A DNA stretch of 64,000 nucleotides from Liolophura sinensis (Eukaryota > Mollusca > Polyplacophora > Chitonida > Chitonidae), in NCBI RefSeq assembly GCF_032854445.1, contig NC_088298.1:3966160-4030159 (forward strand). Reading direction: 5' to 3'. The position numbers and the translations under genes were made by a program. Shown piece after piece: positions 36,001 through 48,000 of this stretch; positions within the stretch are counted from its first letter, which is position 1; each line of letters opens with the position of its first letter. Under the pieces are notes generated by a model. The model saw nothing but the letters and a program-made list of their open reading frames with translations, was not told the DNA's origin and did not search any database.

Positions 36001-39000
36001 AATCGATACAGGGGATCGATCGGTTACCAAAGAATTTGGGGGAGATCAAATGTCCGATCACCTGAACGTTAGGTCGGGGGATCGATTTCTCGATCACCAT
36101 AATTATCCTTATGTCGAGGGCTGCAATTTGAATAGTCAGAATTAGTTCTCAGTATACAGGCTGAATATCGCTGTTGGTTTAGTTATTGTTGAACAAAGTA
36201 ACTGTTTTGGCTGTTGAGATGATTTTATGTGACTGTTCATCAGATGTTTGTTGGATGCTTCCCTGACAGGTGGTAAATGGACGACATACCGCCACATGGC
36301 GGAGGAGACCGTCGATAAGGCAGTTTCAGTGTGTGGGTTATGTGCCCCTAAGCAAGTGTCCACCATCGGCTTACTGCTGGATGGGGCACACGGTTGGACA
36401 CCCACGCTCTTTATCCGATTGGTGCAGGATTTTGGTCTGGAAAACGAGGTGTGTGCTTGTATGTCGGTCTTTAAGTATGGTTTATTCAGCATAATCTCCA
36501 ATACCCATCACCAACATAGCCCTACTCAAATGTTTAGGCTTTTCTTTGATCTCTGTGCATTTTGTGTTTAAATGCTAAGCTTATATAATGGTAACTAGTC
36601 TAAAGTGAGATCCTGATTTGCCAGATACGATTGGGTTAAATGAAACAACTATTTTTTGCCAAAAACTTCAACCTTTTCAACCACCAAAGCACTTTTTTTT
36701 TCCAGTGGAATGTATGCATACAGTTATTATGAAAATCATGCTAAAAATGATTTGTTTATAATGTCATTAAAAATGCAAGCTTCATAAAACTGTGCAAATT
36801 GTTTCTCTACACCCCATAGTACACTACACTCTCAAAATAGATCAAAATATGGGTTGCGGAGACGGTTGAAAAGGTTGAATAGTTAGTAGAATTTGACACT
36901 ACGTTCACAATTTCATGGAAAGAGTGTTTGGCTGATCCTAATCTTGGACACGGAAGCTTGTAACAGATTTTCATACCTTTACTATTCTCTGAGCAGGTGA
37001 GAATTAGATGAATGCTGACTGCTGCCCTCAAGATTTATTTATTTACTTGATTGGTGTTTTACACCATACTCAAAATTATTTCACTTATACAACGGCGGCC
37101 AACATTATTGTTGGAGGAAACCAGGCTGGGCCATACTCAAGAATAGTCCACCTATACAGCAACGACCAGCATTGTGGTGGTACGAAACCGAGCTGAGTCA
37201 AGGGGAAACCCACGACAATCTGCAGCTTCCGATTGGTTACCTGTGGTTTAACCAGTCTGAGCTGGCTTGTCTCGGTTCTCCGGTGAGAGGCTAGAGCAAG
37301 GAAACAGGAGTGATCGGCCTGCTGTCAGGATAATGTGACATGCTAGGGTGTCACGCCTGGTGTTTTTGGCTTCAGTGGCAGACAGCACTTTGGCAACATG
37401 GACACAAGAGGACTCGGTATATGTATACTCACCCAGTGGGCCTGGTCTTCATATGACTGAAAAATTGTAAAGTACCACATAAAACCCCAAGCATACATAC
37501 ATACATACATTTTATTCTTTTGGCTTTCTTCTTGTTTCAGGTTGCCCAGCATCTGGCTAACACGTATGGAGACAAAGCATTCAAAGTGGCCAAACTTGCC
37601 AGTCTGACTGGAAAACGCTGGCCTGTAGTTGGCCGGAGAATCCATGATGAATACCCATATTTAGAAGCTGAGGTATTTATGAATATTCAGTGGTGATGGA
37701 AACGTTATTAGATAAGTACATGTAGGAGCTAATTATACCTGTAAATCATAATGAGCCAAATTAAATGAGGGATTGGTAGATTTTCCTCTCACGTCAGATG
37801 GCGCTAGGACACAGGATGTGCATGCGCAAGTCTTTTGTGGTGCATCACGAATCGTGTTGTGTGTTTGGCTTTTATTTGTGACGTATTTGGTCTACCCACT
37901 GTGGCATCGCACTGTTGACGTTGTTGCGGAACGTCCGTTGTCACTGAAATGTCACAATACGTCCCACTTTGGACTTCTGTTGGCATCCCGTTGGATGGTG
38001 TTTGTCATGTGGAGGTCAGTGGAGGTTCTTGAACCTGCTGAGTATTGGCAAAGCTATGCCATCGTATGTGTTTAGATAGTAATAGTAACTTATAAACCCT
38101 GAAGCTGTTCCACAGTTTAGCATAAAATAGAAAGACACTAACTCTGAGTGTTAAAACTGTAGTTGATCCATGTCAGTTTCTATATTTGTGCCATCATCAG
38201 GAAATAGGGGGCTCAGTTGGTTAGCGCACTAGCACAGTGTAATGACCCAGAGCCTCTCACCAATGTGGTCGCTGTAAGTTCAAGTCCAGCTCATGCTGGC
38301 TTCCTCTCCAGTCGTACGTGGGAAGGTCTGTCAGTAACCTGCGGATGGTTGTGGGTTTTTCCCGGGCTCTGCTTGGTTCCCTCCCACCATAATGCTGGGT
38401 GCCATTGTATAAGTGAAATATAGCGGAAAACACCAATCAAATAAATAAATAAATCATCAGGAAGTATGTTCAGTAAGCAAATACATGTATGCAAGTCTGC
38501 CCTAATTCCTCAATCATTTGGCGTATGGAAGAGCAACTTTCAGTGAATTTATGCACATACTAAAGAGACAAATGTGGGTGGGTTGAATTGGCCAATTTAA
38601 GGGCTTGTGCATGGATTGAATTGGCCAGTTTTAGGGCTTCACAAAAGGTAAAATGTTAACAGTGTACACATAGTAATGCTTAGTAAGAGTAATCTGGAGC
38701 AACGTCTTGCAAACATGCCAAGAAGTTATAATAATATATATCTGTATGGCGTCAATACTCTGGCTGCTTTGGGAGGCGGTAGACCAGGGTCAATCCTTGG
38801 TTGGGTCACACCTAAGGCCTTAAAAGAGGAAGTTGTAACTTCCTCGCTTGGTGTTCAGCATGAAGGGAACAGTGCAACGACTGGTTGACCTGTATCAGAG
38901 TAATGGCTCAGGTAGGGTGGCGTAGTTGCCTTTTGTAAGTTGTCTCAATGAAGCAGCACTAGATAAAAGAGAAGTGGAAATTCACCCTGCAACAAGGAGG

Positions 39001-42000
39001 CACATTACATACACTTTAAGGACTCGTCGTCCTATGACTGAAAAATTGTTAAGTACGACGTTAAATCCCAAGCACTCACTCACTCAATACTCTTGAGGGA
39101 GTTGCTTCCCCTCTATTTCAATTATTTTATGGTTAAGCACATTTCCACACAGCCTTAATCAGAATCAGATTGTGCTTGTCTTGCTTTGTTAATAAGTCGT
39201 TATTTTTAAGAAAATGTCTTATTTCAGCTAACTTAGTAATTTTCACCCCCAGTAAAATAATGTCAGTGTTGGGTACACACATGTATAATGATTCATGTGT
39301 AAGCTTTTATTTGCTGCAGATTCGCTACGCTGTACGGGAGTACGCGTGTTCAGCGGTTGACGTCCTTGCCCGCAGGACACGCCTTGCCTTTGTGAATGTA
39401 CACGCTGCGGAGGAGTCGCTCCCGCGTGTGGTGGAGATCCTGGCAGATGAGTTAGGCTGGAGTAAAGCAAAGCAGAAGGTGAGTGAACCGGTGTAGCCCG
39501 GGTTTTTGTCTTGGTGATATTGTGTCAGACTTGGAGGATTTTCAACACTTTACGCTGCATGGTTCTTTAGTCAGAAATCAATAGCCCTATAAATATGTAA
39601 TTACCCCAGTTCATTGCATTCTGGGAAATATACCTTTGCTTGTTTAACGTGTGGGGTTTTCGGAAAGTGCTGTGAGTCACCTAAAATTTTTTCCGTGACT
39701 AATTTCCTGATTGTGAGAGTTATTTTGATTACAGAAAGAAGCTTTCAGGTTAGTTTAGATGGTAACATGATATCCAGCTGGTAAAATGTAAGCCTCAGCA
39801 TCTAAATAATATTTTATCACATTTATTTGCCTCTAAAAACACACTTTTATGGGTGAAATTTTAGGTTTAAGTTTAGGGTACTTAAATTTGGCTGCTAACA
39901 TGCTACATGAGAAACAGTTGTGTGTCTTCATTGATTGATTTATTTATTTGAATTGTGTTTTACGCCGTACTCAAGAATATTTCACTTATACAATGGCGGC
40001 CAGCATTATGGTGGGGGGAAACCTGGCAAAGCCTGGGGGAAACCCCACGACCATCCACAGGTTGCTGGCAGACCTTCCCACGTATGGCCAGAGAGGAAAC
40101 CAGCATGAGCTTGACTTGAACTCATTGGTGAGGGACTCCTGGGTCATTACGCTGTGCTAGCACGCTAACCATCTGAGGTGTTTTCATTGGTAATGTTAGC
40201 GTCTTTGAAGGTCGGGATGATGTAATTGTAAAAAACTTTCTTCAGCAGAGATTTCAGGTTAGCTGATGCTGGATACCATGGCGATGAGGTTGTTGTTGAA
40301 TGGCAAGGTATGATTGGTCTGTTCAAATATTATTTGAAAATGTCACTGTTTTCTGCATGTTGATACTGGATTGTGTCTGTTTTTGCAGGAGGAAATGGAG
40401 CACTGCAAGAGATTCCTCAGACGTGAAATGGGACTTGATCTGAAGAGTGCCTCTCAGAACGTCCCGATCAACTTCACCAAGGACGAGATCAACCAGTACG
40501 TGAAACGCTTCCAGTCTCTGGATGCTGACAAGAAGGGCTACATCACTGTCAATGACCTAAGGAAATACTTCAAGGTAAGATTGGCAATGTCTGCTGTGGA
40601 GAAGGTCATCTGATATGTAGGAGTTGTTCCCCCTTGATGGCATGCATTTGAGGGAGATGAGAAAGTATTATCTGTGAGAATGTAGGACATGTAGGAATAT
40701 AGGTGAGAAAGTAGGAGTTGTGAGAAAGTAAGACACGTAGGTGAGAAGGTAGGAGGTGTGAGAAGGTAGGAGCTGTGAGAAAGTAGGAGTTGTGAGAAAG
40801 TAGGAGTTGTGGGAAAGTAGGAGCTGTGGGAAAGTAGGAGCTATGGGAAAGTAGTTGTGGGAAAGTAGGAGCTTTGAGAATGTAGGACATGTAGGAATGT
40901 AGGTGAGAAAGTAGGAGCTTTGAGAAAGTAGGAGCTTTGAGAATGTAGGACATGTAGGAATGTAGGTGAGAAAGTAGGTGTGAGAAAGTAGGAGCTGTGA
41001 GAAAGTAGGACCTGTGAGAAAGAAGGACATGTAGAAATGTAGATGAGAAAGTATGAGCAGTGGGAAAGTATGAGCTGTGGGAAAATAGGACATGTAGGAA
41101 TGTAGGTGAAAAAGTAGGAGCCGTGAGAAAGTAGGAGTAGTGGGAATGTAGGAGCTGTGGGAAAGTTTGACATGGAGGAATGTAGGTGAGAAAGTAGGAG
41201 CTGTGAGAAAGTAGGACATGTAGGAATGTAGGTGAGAAATTAGGATCTGTGAGAAAGTAGGAGTTGTGGGAAAGTAGGAGCTGTGTTAAAGTAGGACGTG
41301 TAGGTGAGAAAGTAGGAGTTGTGAGAAAGTAGGAGTTGTGAGAAAGTAGGAGCTGTGAGAAAGTAGGAGTTGTGGGAAAGTAGGACCTGTGAGAAAGTAG
41401 GAACAGTGCAAAATTAGGAGCTGTGAAAAAGTAGGAGTTGTGGGAAAATAGGAATCATTCGTCTAGTGACATAAAGCGCTCCAACTTGGACCTCTAACCA
41501 TCGCCTAGCATGGAATAACGAGTTTCAGTGTTCAAATCCAGCTCTCACTATCTTTTTCAGGGTGGTATGTATAAGCTGGGGTTTGTCAGGTACCAGAATA
41601 GGTTGTAGTTATCAGGTGTCCCCCATATATCATATGTCATGCTTCCCTGGTGTCATCAACATTCACATGTTGAATTCTTCATGTACGTCACATGTGGGAA
41701 AGTTCATTAGTAATTTACCAAAGGTCAGTGGTTTGCACTAGGCATTCAAGCCTCCCTCCCCCCAACAGCCCTTCCACTATACCTGATAAATAAGTGAAAT
41801 AATGCAAAAGTCCAACATTACTGGTGGCATTATCTGAGGTGTGGGTGTAGTTGAAGGGCATTCATAGTCTTTTTTTAGATGAAGTATAACCAGGAAATGT
41901 AGCCAGCTACCTTACAAATGAAGTTAAATAGGAGCTTTGGAAAAAGTAGGTGGCGACGTGCTCAACATTTTACTGTGAATGTAGCAGGCTGCATGTAGCT

Positions 42001-45000
42001 GGTAGCCGCTCACTAATGAAATCCCTGGTGGTGAAATGTAGGCCTACTCTGGGTCCTCTGTGGGGGAGGGAGGGGGAGACAAAATTATACAAGGGAAACT
42101 ACTCTTGATCGATCGTACCCGTTGTTTGAAGGATCTTGTTCACTATCTTTGCTTTATTTCAGCAGTACATTTGGGACTGGAAATTATAGTGCAGTTTTAC
42201 AGGCCATGTGAAGCTACATGTTAAAGCTTGATGTCAGACATGATTGTTCTGTGAACTCAACTGCATGGTTTTTGTTTTTGCCTTCTGTGATTTTCTTCGG
42301 TTTTTTTTGGGTTAGTGTGTGATTTTAATTTTTATGAGAATGAGGACCCAATTTAAAAGAAGGACAAAATTTTTCTTTCTAATACATGATGGACATGCAG
42401 GTGAAGAAAGATCTTTACATTGTTGTCAAATTTTAGTTATTTTTAATAGAAAGGGTGTGAAAATATCTGCATAAAACTGAAGTCATTGGTGTTTAAAATA
42501 AAATTTATATAGCTTCATGTCTTGCTCAACCTTTAACATTGTGCTTTTCGGCATAATAACCATTTTTTAAGTTTTAAAAAAGATTTACATTACATCAGTG
42601 TGTCAGATTTCAGAAATGAAATCATTGAATTGCATGAATTTGATACAATGCCCCATTTCCCATTGGAGTTGTAGACATATATTTCTCATTTTCCCTGGTG
42701 GCGAATTCATGTGTTGATGCTGTGTTGAAGTTTTCCATATCACTTGAGCACATCACACCAAGATCGCAGCTTTCTAGTCTTTGTTGTTGTTGTTGTAACT
42801 CAGCCCTATCAGGATGGGTCTGTAGGGATTTGTAGAGACAAAAAGTCAAAGGTCTATCAAAATGTCAATAAAAACTTAAGAGTACGGCCTTTTTCAAACG
42901 GGAGGTCAATGGAGATATGCTCAATGAAGACATGTTTTATGGTGACCTTACATGTTATGCAGCCTCATTTTGTGAATTTTATGGACTCCGAGAGTTTTTG
43001 GTATCAAAACAGTCTCCAAGTATTTGTGATGTGGATGGCAGAGCTTTTAGATGCAGCGTGCTCAGCAACATTGTTGTAATTTTTACTGTGATGAAGTGAA
43101 AAATTATTAACTTATTTTTTGATGGTGTTGGAATTATGAAATAGATTTACGTATGAATTTTCATGCAAGCGTTTTGTATCCTCTAAATGCTTTAGAAACT
43201 GTGTGAAATTATCCATTTCAAGTTTTTGCCGTGAAACTTCATTCTAGATTATCCAACCCAATCCTGGCTTCTTATCTTTGTAGTAGCTCTCGTTGATCAT
43301 TTATAGACTAAGAGATGGCTTTTAGCATATTTCTGAGGCTTGGGCAGATGAATAATGTTGATCAGTGAGATTTGCAGTGGGTTTGGATTTGTGGTTGTGT
43401 GGTTTGTGGCATACGTGTGCCTGTTCAAATCCACAGAGGGCTGCTCCAATAGCGAATGTATCATAAATTTATCAGTGATGATTTAACGATTTTAAATTTG
43501 AATTGCACCATGTCAGATTGAGGTAGAAAAATGTATGCTGTGTTAAATTCCAGCACTATTGTTACAGTTGTAGAAAGATGAGATATCTTTGTAGAAATAC
43601 TATTCTCTTTATGTGTCATTAACCATTATTTGATGTTTTTTTTGCATTGACATTTACGCTCAAAACAAAAGGGAATCTGTAAAACCGAGGTGCACAAGAT
43701 TACTGATTTGCTTTGTCTTGTAGTCTCCTCAGATTTTCATGAAAAGACTGTGGATCAAAATTTAATGTTGCTAAACTTTCGTTTTGTGAAGGAATGATTG
43801 AAGCTTAAGGCCACATCATGCTCTTGTTTTATGCGCACATACTGGCTAGTCATTGAAGGCTTTTCGTTTGTTTCTGTTTGTTCAGAAAATCGGTGAACGG
43901 GTGACAGAGGACCAGTTGCATGACATTCTGAACGAAGTGGACTTGAACAAAAATGCTCAGGTGGACATGGGAGAATTCCTTCAGGTGAGACCTCTGATTG
44001 GTTAATTTTTCCTCTGTGTTTCACAAGACAACGCTTGATTGCTCATTTGAATGAGTGTGTGAATAAAATCCTTTCATTACATATTTCTTTTCTTTGAATG
44101 CATGGCTGTTGTAAGAATTCCATCAGAGTTTACAGAACTCTTCAGAACATATTTAAAAATGGAGTGAATGTTAAATTGATGTGGATAGACAGACAAGAAT
44201 AGTTTTCATGAAATGCAAGTGAAATTGGCTTTCTTTGTCTCTCTGTTTTGTTCTCAATAGATTAGATCCATGTCAATTTGTTGTCAAAGTTTATACATGT
44301 AGATTTGTAGATACACATAGCATTCTGATTTGCCATTTTCAGTGAAGTGTGAGCGAAAAACAAATGTTTACATGGGCCATATACATGTTTTCTTGCTAGT
44401 CTCATTTTCTAACTGTCATACTCATTTAGGTTGTTAACTCTCTTGAAATGTTGTTTGTAGAATTCTTAACCATGAGATTTTCATTGTCACTTTCATTCAT
44501 TTGTCTGTAGAACTCTTAGTCCTTTCTTTGTCATTTTTTAGATTTCACATTTTATGTAGTTTTTGAAACATTTTAATACCTTTCATCAAAAAGATGTGTA
44601 CATGAAAACATCACACGTATGGATCTTGGACCTTCCTGCACAAAACATCAGTGATTATTTATTTATTTATTTCTTCAGTATATATATTTTTCTAATTAAG
44701 TTTCTTCTTAAATTGTACGACTTTATGTTATTTAATTTGAACTTTGACTATCAAAAAAAGTTGGACGTGTGCATAGATTTGTAAAAGTGGGCAGCGCTTG
44801 TCTGATCATCTGTCCGTTGCGTGTTTCACAGGCTCTCTCTCCATTTCACATTTTTGTCTTACCACACAGGCTCTCTCTCCATTTCACATTTTTGTCTTAC
44901 CACACAGGCTTTCTCTCCATTTCACGTTTTTGTCACACCACACAGACTCTCTCTCCATTTCACGTTTTTGTCATACCACACAGGCTCTCTCTTGTCTGAA

Positions 45001-48000
45001 CACCTGTCCGTTGCATGTTTTTGTCATACCACACAGGCTCTCTCTCCATTTCACATTTTTGTCTTACCACACAGACTCTCTCTCCATTTCACGTTTTTGT
45101 CACACCACACAAACTCTCTCTCCATTTCACGTTTTTGTCATACCACACAGACTCTCTCTTGTCTGATCACCTGTCCGTTGCACGTTTTTGTCATACCACA
45201 CAGGCTCTCTCTCCATTTCATATTTTTGTCTTACCACACAGGCTCTCTCTCCATTTCACGTTTTTGTCACACCACACAGACTCTCTCTCCATTTCACGTT
45301 TTTGTCATGCCACACAGGCTCTCTCTTGTCTGATCACCTGTCCGTTGCACGTTTTTGTCATACCACACAGGCTCTCTCTCCTTTTCACGTTTTTGTCATA
45401 CCACACAGACTCTCTCTCCTTTTCAGGTGTTTGTCACACCACACAGACTCTCTCTCCATTTCACGTTTTTGTCATGCCACACAGGCTCTCTCTTGTCTGA
45501 TCACCTGTCCGTTGCACGTTTTTGTCATACCACACAGACTCTCTCTCCATTTCACGTTTTTGTCATACCATACAGCATAAAAACACTAATCAAATCAAAT
45601 CAAATAAAATACTTATGCTGCAGCTGTGATGTTAAATAATGAGACACGCTGCATGTGTTTAAATCGTATTTGACATTTCACATCCCAAAACTGCATGAGT
45701 GCCTCTCGGACATGGGTTGGGGATTCAGGCACAGGAATGGAACACAGCTTTTGAGGGAAATAGCCGAAGTGGTGTTCTCCTTTTAAAACATTGGTGTTTG
45801 TTACAAAATTTTTGTAGCTTATTTTGTATGACTCTAGATAGTACATTTTTTAGCACCTCATCATCATTACCTTATGACAAATTTTGACTCCCAGTATCAA
45901 AAGGTAAGCATCATGATGCAGTTTTAGAGTTTGACTTAAGTTAGAGTAAAAAATGGCTTTCTTGAATCATTCTCAGTACCATAAGTGAGTGAATTACGTA
46001 TCTGTAGTTTACAGAGAACGCACAAAGAACTAAGTTTAAATTAAATGTGTAATATGATTTACTCCTTCTTCAGTTAATGAGCTCTCTAGAGACTCACAAA
46101 AAGGCTCCTCTGGCAACAACAGGGAAGTTCCGGCACTTATCTCCCCTTCTGGACTCTCTGAAACCAACCAGAGGCACCTCATAAAGGCTAATTTTTGTCC
46201 AAAGGTTTACCTTGTTTTGAAACACTTTTCAACTAGTTTTGTTGACATTTCAGATTTGAAGTTGGTTTTGTGTTGGTTTACAGTTTCATTATTTGATACA
46301 ATCAAGCTTTGATTCCACTAAACAGCTGAACTGAAAAGTAATATACCGGGGAAATTGCCAAGTACTGTTTATTAGTGTAGTTGTAGACAGTCAAACAGTC
46401 AAGTTTTGTCAAGACAGGCAGATAATGAAAAATTGGCAAGTTTTGTTAGGACAGGTAGATAATGAAAAATTGGCAAGTTTGTTAGGACAGGTAGATAATG
46501 AAAAATTAGCAAGTTTTTTAGGACAGGTAGATAATGAAAAATTAGCAGGTTTTGTTAGGACAGGTAGATTATGAAAAATTAGCAGGTTTTGTTAGGACAG
46601 GTAGATAATGAAAAATTGGCAAGTTTGTTGGGGCAGGTAGATAATGAAAAATTGGCAAGTTTTGTTAGGACAGGTAGATAATGAAAAATTTGGGAAGTTT
46701 GTTAGGACAGGTAGATAATGAAAAATTGGCAAGTTTTGTTAGGACAGGTAGAAAATTGACAAGTTTTGTTAGGACAGGTAGACAAGGAAAAACTTACGAA
46801 GTTTTGTTAGGACAGGTAGACAAGGAAAACTTACAAAGTTTTGTTAGGACAGGTAGACAAGGAAAAACTTACGAAGTTTTATTAGGACAGGTAGACAAGG
46901 AAAACTTACAAAGTTCTGTTAGGATAAGTAGATGATGAAATATTAGCATGTTTTGTTAGCACAGGTAGATAAGGAAAAATTAACATGTTTTGTTAGGACA
47001 GATAGACAAGGAAAAATTAGCAAGTTTTGTTAGGACAGGTAGATAATGAAAAATTAACGAGCTATGTTAGGACAGGTATATAACGAAAAATTAGCAAGTT
47101 TTTCTAGGATAGGCAGACAAGATAAAGTTAGCAAGTTTTGTTATGATAAGAAGCAGTAAAACTGCTGAGTTATCAGAAATGCCCATCAGTTATATTCTCA
47201 AAAACCTAACTCACTGCAGTTGCTTGTGGGATTTACACAGAATAATAATTGTTTAGATCTTAGAAGATCTAGAATGTTTCATTCTACAGCTCTTATCTTT
47301 CTTCTGTCAAAATGCTCGGAGGGGCCTCCGTGGCTCAGTCGGTTAAAGCGCTAGCGCAGCGTAATGACCCAGGAGTCTCTCACCAATGCGGTCGCTATGA
47401 GTTCAAGTCCAGCTCATGCTGGTGGCCGTACGTGAGAAGGTCTGTCAGCAACCTGCGGATGGTCGTGGGTTTCCCCCCAGGCTCTGCCCGGTTTCCACCC
47501 ACCATAATGCTGGCCGCCGTCGTATAAGTGAAATATTCTTGAGTACGGCGTAAAACACCAATCAAAAAAAAAAAAAAAAAAAATCAAAATGCTCGGTTGA
47601 GAAAATAAATAGATCAAGCACACTTGAATCAGTCATGCCAGCAACCTGTGGATGGTTATGGATATCTGTTCCCCCAGGCTCTGCCCTGTTTCCTCACACC
47701 ATATTGCTGGCCGCCTTCATATATATGAAATATTCTTGAGTACGTCATAAAACACCAATCAAATAAATAAGAAGCTGGATCAATCATTTCTCCAGGTACA
47801 CATAATCTGTTCAGCCAGGTAAAATAATTACAGATTTTTTTTTTAAGTATTTCTGTTTTTCATTTCACCTGTTTCCTATTGCAATAATTTTTTTTAATAA
47901 AATCCGTCTATCTCACAATATCTCTAGAAATTCTCATCCATTTTACATTCATGTAAATGCTCATTTACAAAATTGTTTCCTGTGTTTTCATCATCGTGAA

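Larger units (their letters stand above)
30593..36123 (+). mobile_element. hAT-superfamily DNA transposon, about 5.5 kb, apparently intact
   Basis: The ends are inverted repeats: CAGCCCTCGACATAAG at 30593 and its reverse complement (differing at the innermost base) ending at 36123. Subterminal regions at both ends are rich in GATCG/CGATC motifs, plausible transposase binding sites. The interior carries a two-exon transposase gene on the plus strand. The expected 8-bp target duplication is not clean: flanks ACAATTAT and CAATTTGA share only CAATT out of register. It lies in GPD2 intron 10 in the same orientation as the gene. Confidence 0.9.

Noticed and set aside
31628-36123. Viral or retroviral origin of the large ORF
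   Set aside because: No reverse transcriptase, protease or capsid-like motifs; the ends and domains are those of a hAT DNA transposon.
40606-41219. Minus-strand open frames up to 183 codons (Ser, Thr, Phe, Leu repeats)
   Set aside because: Readings of the 17-bp composite array in GPD2 intron 14.
44827-45580. CRISPR-like array
   Set aside because: Units are contiguous with no unique spacers, and the setting is an animal intron.
44769-45639. Several overlapping open frames of 76-170 codons rich in Leu, Ser, His and Thr
   Set aside because: They are readings of the 38-bp satellite in multiple frames, not genes.
47320-47420. tRNA gene suggested by box A and box B
   Set aside because: The tRNA-like part is the SINE head. 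Spacing and stems do not fold as a tRNA, and the SINE core and tail follow directly.
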